This document shows positions 38,643-44,615 of a stretch of DNA of 44,615 nt, piece after piece. The notes beneath the pieces are model-generated. The model was not told the DNA's origin, made no database searches, and saw only the letters and a program-made list of their open reading frames with translations. Position numbers and translations under genes: made by a program. Positions within the stretch are counted from its first letter, which is position 1. Each line of letters starts with the position of its first letter. This DNA is from an uncultured Sutterella sp. (GTDB taxonomy: Bacteria > Pseudomonadota > Gammaproteobacteria > Burkholderiales > Burkholderiaceae_F): positions 1 through 44,615 of the forward strand of contig UQNA01000018.1 in assembly GCA_900542195.1 (NCBI GenBank), given 5' to 3'.

Positions 38643-40127
38643 CTATTGCATTAAGGCTTTCATGTGATCAGCAATAGCTCTGCCGATAACGGAAGCAGAA
38701 GTCAGCTGAGCACCGCCGACATAGTTGTCGTAGAAAAGACCGCCTGCGGCGTTGCCGACTGCATACAAACCTTTGATCGGTTTGCCTTCTGTATCCAGGA
38801 CTTGTCCCTTAGTGTTGATAAGCGGACCGCCGAATGTAGCTGTCATACCGCCTTGGAACGGAACGGCATAGAAAGGTGCCTTAAGAATTGGACGCGGATT
38901 CTTGTGTGTGTTCGGAGGAGTGAGCTGATCAAGCTTGCCTTCCTTCAAAGCTGTGTTGTATTCATCAACAATCTTCTTCAATTCTTCAGGGTTTAAGCCG
39001 GCTTCTTTTGCAAGACCTTCGATTGTGTCAGCCTTATAAACCGGAGCTTTCTTAGATGCATAAGAGAACCAGTCGTTCTTGAGCATCGGAAGATTGTGTG
39101 TATCTTCGTCAACAATCATGAAGCCCCAGTTGTCTTTTGTCTTAGCGGCTGTGTCGCGGGACATTTCAACGTATGTGTGGCCTTCGTTGGTGTATCTCTT
39201 GGTTTCCTTAGAAACGGCGATACCGGTATTGACGATGTTCAGCGGGTTTGCGCCTGTTGGGCCGTGGATAGGACCGCAGTGGTATTGATCAACGTTGACA
39301 ACGCGCGGGAAGTAAGGAGCTGTCAGCAAAATGCTTTCGCCGGTAACGGTGTTGGAACCGCGGACCGGCATGTTGGCTGCCGGAACACCTGCCATCATTG
39401 TCAGCATCATCTTGTTAGCAGAATAACCGCCGGTTGCCATGACAACACCGAGTTTACCGATGTATTCTTCAAAACCTTTAGCGGTCTTAACCTTGACGCC
39501 GGTAACGGCACCGTTCTTAGGATTGTCGAGAAGCTCAACGACTTTGGCGTTATAGATGATAGGAATATTCAGCTCTTTTGCTTTTTTCAAGAGATAGCTC
39601 ATCAACTGTTTTCCGCCCGGCTTTTCTTCGCCGATAGTCAAGTGAGCTCTCTGCAGCATCGGCCAAACCAATTTGGCACCAACACCGTATTTAACGCCGA
39701 CGTAGTCGTGAAGCCAGTTCAATGTGTCATCTGCATTTTCTGCGACAAGACGGGTAAGAGCTGGATCGCCTCTGCCTTGAGAGACCTTCATCATGTCTTC
39801 GTAGAATTTTTCAGTAGTGTCGCCGGTCTTCAAACCTTTTTCTTGCTGCATCTTTGTGTTGACGCCAAGCATGAAACCTGCGGAGTAAACAGTATTGCCG
39901 GCAGCAGAACCCATCTTTTCCAAAACAACGGGCTTCAAACCGTTTTCTGCAGCGCGGATAGCGGTGACGATACCGCCGATGCCTAAACCTGCGATAACGA
40001 GATCATAAGTATGTTGAGGAAACTTTGTTTCTTCTGCAGCAGAAGCCATAGCCGGCATGGCTGCAAAGCCGGTTGCCATTGAGGCAATGATTCCGCCTTT
40101 CAAAAGAGAACGTCTGGAAGTGTTCAT
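38643..40127 (-). CDS. Tat-exported FAD-dependent reductase, flavocytochrome c family, unknown substrate
   Basis: 494 residues from the ATG at 40127 with AAGGAG 6 nt upstream; the TTG at 40145 is not needed. The twin-arginine signal SRRSLLKGG at residues 4-12 predicts folded export with FAD. The FAD fold is DLVIAGLGIGGIVTAIRAAE at about 43-62. The C-terminal GLYAVGNAAGGLFYDNYVGG at about 449-468 is the family's second FAD/substrate segment. In fumarate reductases this reads HGxNRLGG and an HxT-x-GG precedes it; here the Arg is Tyr (DNYVGG) and the His is Thr (MTATFGG). Fumarate-type ligands are thus missing, and the FYxNYxGG form recalls tricarballylate-dehydrogenase-like members. The partner is the downstream tetrahaem cytochrome. 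Confidence 0.9.
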   Translation of the reverse strand: MNTSRRSLLKGGIIASMATGFAAMPAMASAAEETKFPQHTYDLVIAGLGIGGIVTAIRAAENGLKPVVLEKMGSAAGNTVYSAGFMLGVNTKMQQEKGLKTGDTTEKFYEDMMKVSQGRGDPALTRLVAENADDTLNWLHDYVGVKYGVGAKLVWPMLQRAHLTIGEEKPGGKQLMSYLLKKAKELNIPIIYNAKVVELLDNPKNGAVTGVKVKTAKGFEEYIGKLGVVMATGGYSANKMMLTMMAGVPAANMPVRGSNTVTGESILLTAPYFPRVVNVDQYHCGPIHGPTGANPLNIVNTGIAVSKETKRYTNEGHTYVEMSRDTAAKTKDNWGFMIVDEDTHNLPMLKNDWFSYASKKAPVYKADTIEGLAKEAGLNPEELKKIVDEYNTALKEGKLDQLTPPNTHKNPRPILKAPFYAVPFQGGMTATFGGPLINTKGQVLDTEGKPIKGLYAVGNAAGGLFYDNYVGGAQLTSASVIGRAIADHMKALMQ

Positions 40128-40226
40128 TTTTTCTCCTTGTTTCAATCTACTTATCGAAAGTATGGAGAAATGTTAATTTTTTTCGTTTCCCAAGTCGTCC
40201 GTTGAAGATCTATTGATTTTTTATTT

Positions 40227-41615
40227 TTAGTGTGCTAGAGATTTTGCAAATTTAGCAGCGTTTTGTCCTGCGATTCTTCCAAAAACAAAAGCATCGGTCA
40301 GTCCGCATCCGCCAAGCCTATTTTCTCCGTGAACGTTCCCGGTTATCTGACCGGCAGCAAATAAATTGGGAACCGGTTGACCGGATGTTGTAAGACAGTT
40401 GGCGTCCGTATTGATAGAGAGGCCGCCTAAAGTATAGTGAATCCAGGGATACATACGCACAGCCCAGAAAGGAGCCTCTGACGGCGTTTTTGAGCTGTCT
40501 CCCTGTTCAACATAGGCTTTGATTGGTGCAAACGGAATTTCAATGATTTCGCATAATTCTTCCAGCGTGTTGGCCTTCCAAACTTGTCCGGCGAAATAGG
40601 CTCGGTAAAGATTTTTTCTCAAGTCTTTACCCATCTTCGAAATGTTTTCCGATCCTACGATTGTGTAGCATCTTTTGTTGCCTTGTGCGATAAGCGCTTT
40701 GCTGATGACGTTGCGCTGAGCGGCTTCATCGACGAATCTCTCGCCGTTTTCATTAACGAAAAGTGTATTCTTCACAAAAACATAAATACGGGCCGAGAAC
40801 TGGTCGAGAAATGATCCTTCCGGGACACATTCCACAATATCCATATTTTCTGCCTTTAAGCCGAGATCAATGGCTTTCTGCAGGACGCTCCCGTGCCCGC
40901 GGGAATCAGAAAATACGAATTTAAGGCTTGGAACATATCGTTTGACCATTTCCGGATTGTTTCCGAATCCGCCCGCTGCCAATACAATAGTTTTGGCGTA
41001 AATCTGCTGACGCATACCTTTGTGTTCCACAAAAGCACCGATAACATTTGAACCTTCGACAATAAAGTCTGAGAAATAGGACCCGGTCATTATCTTAACC
41101 CCGCGCTGGAGGCAGGCTTCAGACAATTTTTGGATATATGAAGTGCCGCTGATGAGGCTTGGTTTGTGGCTTCTCGGGTGTTTGGAACCGTAAATTTGAA
41201 ATACTCTTTCTTCAAAGACCACACCTTGTTTCTTCAGCCACTCTAAGGTATCAACTGAGTTATAGGCAAGTATTTTGCGTAAGGCAGGATCGCCCTTTCC
41301 ATTGGCTGATTCTTCAAGTTGTTGGTAGAAGAATTCCGGACTGTCGGTCACATGAATGAGTTCTTGGATTTTTGGATCGGGAGCATTGTAAAACCCGCCT
41401 GAACGCAGCGTATCTCCGCCGACGAAAGCTTCTTTTTCTAAAAGGATAACTTTGCATCCGGCGTCTGCGGCTTCCAACGCAGCCGAAAGACCGGCAGCGC
41501 CTGAGCCAACTACAAGAACATCGCACGAAGTAACGGCAGCTTCGGCAATAGAAGGGGAAAAACCGAAGCCTAAGCTAAGGAAGGCGAGAAAAGAGTTTAG
41601 TGCACGGCGTTTCAT
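40227..41615 (-). CDS. Exported FAD-dependent fumarate-reductase-like flavoprotein
   Basis: 462 residues. The signal peptide begins KRRALNSFLAF (a Tat-like pair of arginines, but a Sec signal is also possible) and ends SIAEA at about residue 26. FAD fold: DVLVVGSGAAGLSAALEAAD at about 32-51. Substrate motifs are all present: GERFVDEAAQR at about 290-300 (Glu, Arg), WIHYTLGGL near residue 388 (His, as in FrdA HYTMGG) and NVHGENRLGGCGL near residue 428 (Arg). This fits reduction of fumarate or a close analogue such as an unsaturated carboxylate. It has no haem domain, so electrons must come from a separate cytochrome, perhaps the one at 38293-38631. It begins 11 nt after the regulator gene. Confidence 0.9.
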   Translation of the reverse strand: MKRRALNSFLAFLSLGFGFSPSIAEAAVTSCDVLVVGSGAAGLSAALEAADAGCKVILLEKEAFVGGDTLRSGGFYNAPDPKIQELIHVTDSPEFFYQQLEESANGKGDPALRKILAYNSVDTLEWLKKQGVVFEERVFQIYGSKHPRSHKPSLISGTSYIQKLSEACLQRGVKIMTGSYFSDFIVEGSNVIGAFVEHKGMRQQIYAKTIVLAAGGFGNNPEMVKRYVPSLKFVFSDSRGHGSVLQKAIDLGLKAENMDIVECVPEGSFLDQFSARIYVFVKNTLFVNENGERFVDEAAQRNVISKALIAQGNKRCYTIVGSENISKMGKDLRKNLYRAYFAGQVWKANTLEELCEIIEIPFAPIKAYVEQGDSSKTPSEAPFWAVRMYPWIHYTLGGLSINTDANCLTTSGQPVPNLFAAGQITGNVHGENRLGGCGLTDAFVFGRIAGQNAAKFAKSLAH

Positions 41616-41626
41616 TGTTATCCCAG

Positions 41627-42250
41627 TTAAAGGCTCGAGGAATTCTCCATATCGGTCAAGAATTGAAAAAGCTCTACCGCATTTCCCACGTCCAGCTTTG
41701 CAAAAACTTTGCTTCGATGTGATTGAACGGTTCTTTCCGACATATCCAATACTTCGCCGATCGTCTTGTTGGTTAAGCCTTTGGCTACCTGGCGCGCGAC
41801 CATTTGTTCGGTCGAAGTAAGCTGTTTGAATAGCTTCTGCAGCTCTTCGGTTTCCTTTTTAATTTTTCTTTGAGACTTGTTCAGCTTGATGGCTTTCTCA
41901 ACTAAATCCTTAAGTTTCTCCGGAATAGGAGGTTTAACTAGAAAATTGAAAGCTCCTTGTTCCACGCAATTCATCGCCATCTCAATGTCACCGTGGGCCG
42001 AGAGGAAAATGATCGGCAAATCAACGCCGCGTTTATTCAATTCCTGCTGCACCTCCAATCCGGAGAGAGAGGGCATTCTCACATCCAAGATAATGCATCC
42101 CGGCCGATCCCAATCGTCTCTTTCCAAAAAAGTTACAGGATCCTGGTAAGTTACGGTTTGCCAGCCGGCTAACTGCAAGAAGAAAGACTGAGAGTCACAA
42201 ATAGTGGGATCATCATCAACGATACGGACGAGAGGTGTTAGGTTAGCCAT
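41627..42250 (-). CDS. FixJ/TtrR-type response regulator
   Basis: 207 residues. Receiver domain at about 7-120: acidic pocket VDDDP at 11-15, phosphoacceptor Asp56 in CIILDVRMP, and Lys106 in LVKPP. LuxR-type HTH at about 138-200 with LTSTEQMVARQVAKGLTNKTI and SERTVQSHRSKVFAKLDV, the usual DNA-recognition helix. The layout matches TtrR/FixJ regulators, activators of respiratory genes. It overlaps the sensor gene by 8 nt and is followed by the flavoprotein genes, its likely targets. Confidence 0.93.
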   Translation of the reverse strand: MANLTPLVRIVDDDPTICDSQSFFLQLAGWQTVTYQDPVTFLERDDWDRPGCIILDVRMPSLSGLEVQQELNKRGVDLPIIFLSAHGDIEMAMNCVEQGAFNFLVKPPIPEKLKDLVEKAIKLNKSQRKIKKETEELQKLFKQLTSTEQMVARQVAKGLTNKTIGEVLDMSERTVQSHRSKVFAKLDVGNAVELFQFLTDMENSSSL

Positions 42251-44024
42251 TGTGGTTCTCCTTATTCGCAGCGTATTCTACAGAGAAGCTTACGATCAAG
42301 CCGTTAGGTTGGTTTCTGGAAAAGGTCAAATGACCTCCGTGGCTTTCGATAATGCTAAGAGCAATTGAGAGGCCGATACCTAACCCGTCGGACTTCTTGC
42401 TTTGGATGGGTTTTCCTAGTTTTTCAAACTGTTCATCAGAAAGAGCAGGGCCGTTGTCGGTAATATGAACTCGGATCTTATCTTCATTTTCTGTAATCGT
42501 AATAGTGACTTCCGGGGATGGTACGTCCTTGACAGCACTCAGGGCATTCTTGAGAAGGTTAAGGACTACCAATTCAATCTCAAAAGGGTCTCCTTTAGCT
42601 GAAATGCTTTCGCTAGGAAAAACGGTTCTTACTTCTACGCCTTTTCTTTCTTGCTCTTTAATACTTTTCAAAGCACGCAGGACGGTTGGAATTAAATCGA
42701 ACTCAACTTCTTTAGACGGTCTGTGTTTGGCGTAGCTTCTTACGTGGTCAACAATATCGGCCGTACGCAGAGCTTGTTCTCTGAGCTTATCCAACACCAT
42801 TTCTATTTGATCATCTTTTATTTTTAGTTTTTCAAGAAGAACTTTCAAACCGCTGGTGTAATAAAGGATATTGGTGATTGGCTGTTTAACTTCGTGAGCA
42901 AACATGGAGCTTAGCTGAGAGATTACACGGCTTTTTTCCAGCATTTCGAGCCGTTCGCGGTTTTCCAATGCTCGTGACTCGATTAAATGCTGTTCGGCAA
43001 TAGAAGCTTTAAGTTCTTCCGTCCGAAGGCGAACCAGCATATTGACGCGGACGATGTGAATCAGCACCGCAATTACCAGCGCAAAAAAGAGCCCGATTTC
43101 CAGTTTATGCGCAGCAAGAAAGTCTTTAACTGTAGTTTCTCTTAAATGCCGGTACGGACCAAGCTTTAAAGATTTCAGCAATTCAAAAACCTGATAAAAA
43201 CTGCTTGCCGGAATCCATTCAAAATTATTTTGCTGAGGAGGAAAAGAGAGCAGGGAAAGCGTAATGGCTTTCACTGCTTGAGAGGGTGCTCCGTCCATCG
43301 AACAAAACACGACGTCCGGATACATTTTCGTGGACCGTGCGCATAACTCTTTCGGATCCTTAAGTCCTATCACTCGAAAATCTGATTTATTAATTTCTCC
43401 GTTTTCTGCCAATCGCTCTAATTGGCATGGCCCAAAAATTCCCACGTCGACATTTCCGACTTTTAGATGAGTTAGAACATCCGGGAACTGATGTTCCGTG
43501 AACTTAACATTTTTGAAGAATTTTTCCGGATTGAAACCGGCATCGGCAATTTCGCCGAGAGGAACGAGCCAGCCTTCAAAGTCAGTTTCGGTAGCTGCAG
43601 CTGCGGTTTTATTTTCCAGATCTCGGAGAGTCTGAAGGTCCTTTCGATCATTTTTGACGACAAAAGCTGCAAAAACGGCTTTTTCAGCGTTGATGGCTTG
43701 AGGACGTTTTACTGTTGCTATCTGCTGCGCGCCTTTTAAGCTCATTAAGGTAGAGAAGTCGCCCGCTGATGCTATAAGGAATTGAGGTTTAAGTTTTTCA
43801 GTCTCCTCAATGATGTTTTTCGGGGATATCTCAATGATTTTTAGTTTGTAGTTAGGCAGCTCTTTTTGCAAATGCTCGACAGTTGGTACAAAAGTCTCGA
43901 GATAAAAATCGGGATCAAACGTATCAATGAGGCCAATAGTGATTTCTTCTTTTGCTTGTGTGATAGAAGCAAGGAATAGAAAGCAAAGAAGAAGTAACTT
44001 CTGTTTGAGAAATGCCGTGTTCAT
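42243..44024 (-). CDS. TtrS-like sensor histidine kinase with PhnD-type periplasmic domain
   Basis: 593 residues. Signal sequence 1-24; a periplasmic substrate-binding domain of the PhnD (phosphonate-binding-like) class at about 27-290, including FLIASAGDFSTL and VGNVDVGIFGPCQLERLA; a membrane helix at about 308-330; a coiled-coil linker; HisKA with phospho-His377 in FAHEVKQPITN; and HATPase with Asn in LLKNALSA (about 491-498), DNGPALSD and GLGIGLSIA. This is the architecture of TtrS, the tetrathionate sensor of Salmonella (about 592 residues). Here no tetrathionate reductase is nearby and the adjacent genes are flavoprotein reductases, so the ligand is probably another electron acceptor. 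No ribosome site is evident before the ATG. Confidence 0.92.
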   Translation of the reverse strand: MNTAFLKQKLLLLCFLFLASITQAKEEITIGLIDTFDPDFYLETFVPTVEHLQKELPNYKLKIIEISPKNIIEETEKLKPQFLIASAGDFSTLMSLKGAQQIATVKRPQAINAEKAVFAAFVVKNDRKDLQTLRDLENKTAAAATETDFEGWLVPLGEIADAGFNPEKFFKNVKFTEHQFPDVLTHLKVGNVDVGIFGPCQLERLAENGEINKSDFRVIGLKDPKELCARSTKMYPDVVFCSMDGAPSQAVKAITLSLLSFPPQQNNFEWIPASSFYQVFELLKSLKLGPYRHLRETTVKDFLAAHKLEIGLFFALVIAVLIHIVRVNMLVRLRTEELKASIAEQHLIESRALENRERLEMLEKSRVISQLSSMFAHEVKQPITNILYYTSGLKVLLEKLKIKDDQIEMVLDKLREQALRTADIVDHVRSYAKHRPSKEVEFDLIPTVLRALKSIKEQERKGVEVRTVFPSESISAKGDPFEIELVVLNLLKNALSAVKDVPSPEVTITITENEDKIRVHITDNGPALSDEQFEKLGKPIQSKKSDGLGIGLSIALSIIESHGGHLTFSRNQPNGLIVSFSVEYAANKENHNG

Positions 44025-44196
44025 TTGAAAAAGTTTTACACATTTTTCTGGGAAAAGCTATTGGTGAAAGATTGCAAGCAGAACAGAAGGCTCGATGGAT
44101 TGTCTTAGAAGATTTTGACATTCCCATCACGCAAGAGTCTTGCTTAGGATAAGAAAAAGAACTCTTAAGAAGTAAGGACTAGAGAAGTCAGAGGAA
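44025..44196. other. Intergenic region upstream of the sensor gene
   Basis: About 170 bases that should hold the minus-strand promoter of the sensor-reductase operon. No clear -35/-10 pair was recognised on either strand. Confidence 0.4.
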
Positions 44197-44310
44197 ATGG
44201 ATATAACTGTTCTGTGGGATGAGAAAATGAAAGGCCAGTTGGAGACAGTATGTTCGGAAGTCAGAATTCCTCTGACGACTACTTCTACGGCTGAGGTTCC
44301 AGATGTGTAA
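44197..44310 (+). pseudogene. Short ORF resembling the N-terminus of a RelB/DinJ-type antitoxin, probably a remnant
   Basis: 37 codons after AGAGGAA. The peptide begins MDITVLWDEKMKGQLETVC and continues into a PLTTTSTA stretch. It follows the usual start of RelB/DinJ antitoxins (a short beta strand, D-E-K-x-K-x-Q-x-E helix, then an LTxTTA-like turn), but stops before the rest of the ribbon-helix-helix. No toxin gene follows. It may be a decayed antitoxin, or a chance match. Confidence 0.35.
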
Positions 44311-44391
44311 TTGTCGTTTGTGCCAATATTCCTTTTTCATCAAATAGATCTCTGAAATAATCAATTTAATGGTATGCATAGGGAATGGGAC

Positions 44392-44607
44392 ATGAATGAG
44401 AAATTTCCGGATAAAGTAAGGGATGCTTCGGATAGTTCAATGAGTTTGCTTAACTTACCTCAGTCAGAAATGTCGCAGTCCGACAATGTTCTTCTGTTTT
44501 ATGCCCAGGATGTAAAAGGTTCTTGCGCTTTTCAAAAGGATGACAGTTACCAGATGGCACTTATCAGACCGACCCGTAAAACACCGTCCTTTAGGACGGT
44601 GATATAA
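44392..44607 (+). CDS. Doubtful small ORF overlapping a hairpin at the window edge
   Basis: 71 residues from the ATG at 44392 (an in-frame ATG also at 44374). The protein is hydrophilic with no recognised family. Its last 10 codons lie inside a strong hairpin, which argues that the C-terminus is not ordinary coding sequence. Possibly the front of a gene cut by an insertion, or noncoding. Confidence 0.25.
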   Translation: MNEKFPDKVRDASDSSMSLLNLPQSEMSQSDNVLLFYAQDVKGSCAFQKDDSYQMALIRPTRKTPSFRTVI

Positions 44608-44613
44608 GGGTCG
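44570..44613. repeat. Compound hairpin at the window end, possible mobile-element terminus
   Basis: Inner stem CACCGTCC-TTTA-GGACGGTG (44582-44601, 8 perfect pairs) inside an outer stem CGACCC/GGGTCG (44570-44575, 44608-44613) with matched 6-nt internal loops. Such subterminal hairpins occur at ends of IS200/IS605-type elements, whose genes would then lie beyond the window. It could also be a terminator or attenuator. Confidence 0.45.
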
Positions 44614-44615
44614 AA

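Noticed and set aside
39096..39986. 296-codon ORF on the + strand
   Set aside because: It is antisense to the Tat-exported flavoprotein, which has an intact FAD fold, signal peptide and ribosome site; the opposite frame has cysteine/histidine-rich translation typical of a shadow frame.
42243..44024. Sensor gene considered a fused phosphonate transporter component
   Set aside because: The PhnD-like domain is followed by a membrane helix, HisKA and HATPase, and no phn ABC genes are nearby.

Overview
The window looks like chromosome from an anaerobic, gut-type betaproteobacterium of the Burkholderiales, most likely Sutterellaceae (Parasutterella/Sutterella-like). The main evidence is the block murA-hisG-hisD-hisB-hisH-hisA-hisF-hisI-hisE-hinT-tatA-tatB-tatC, a Burkholderiales arrangement. 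Secreted flavin reductases with a multihaem cytochrome, a TtrSR-like two-component system, a DcuC-type carrier and a periplasmic asparaginase fit an amino-acid-using, organic-acid-respiring anaerobe. The genus is an inference.

Layout. 1-4759: a large autotransporter whose 5' end lies outside the window. 4829-6666: three small exported envelope proteins, two of them lipoproteins, around a bidirectional terminator. 6894-14775: a compact cellulose cluster bcsA-bcsB-bcsZ-bcsG on the + strand. It has no bcsC, bcsQ, bcsE or bcsF, an Asn at the catalytic-base position of BcsZ, and a degenerate second PilZ motif in BcsA. 14887-21577: murA plus eight his genes, mostly overlapping, with hisC absent from its usual place. 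21678-24526: hinT, tatABC and a kinase-like protein. 24607-29335: ettA, mnmC, a small membrane protein and uppP. 29413-32064 (minus strand): trmB, tRNA-Gly(CCC), metI and metN, without metQ. 32519-38122: periplasmic asparaginase, a CapA-family protein, a DcuC-family carrier and a PepT-like M20 peptidase. 38293-44024 (minus strand): a TtrS/TtrR-like sensor and regulator followed by two exported flavoproteins and a tetrahaem cytochrome c. 44025-44615: a gene-poor edge with a possible antitoxin remnant and a strong compound hairpin.

How the parts fit. Asparaginase would release aspartate in the periplasm, the peptidase would supply amino acids, and the DcuC-type carrier would move C4-dicarboxylates. 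The minus-strand reductase block would pass electrons through the tetrahaem cytochrome to periplasmic flavoproteins. At least one of these carries a Tat signal, so tatABC in the same window is relevant. The adjacent sensor has a PhnD-like periplasmic domain and probably detects the electron acceptor. The cellulose cluster could make a phosphoethanolamine-modified glucan, because BcsG keeps its catalytic residues, but the missing exit channel and the altered hydrolase suggest a non-canonical product or route.

Everything here was read by eye from sequence and translations; no database search, fold prediction or codon statistics were run.
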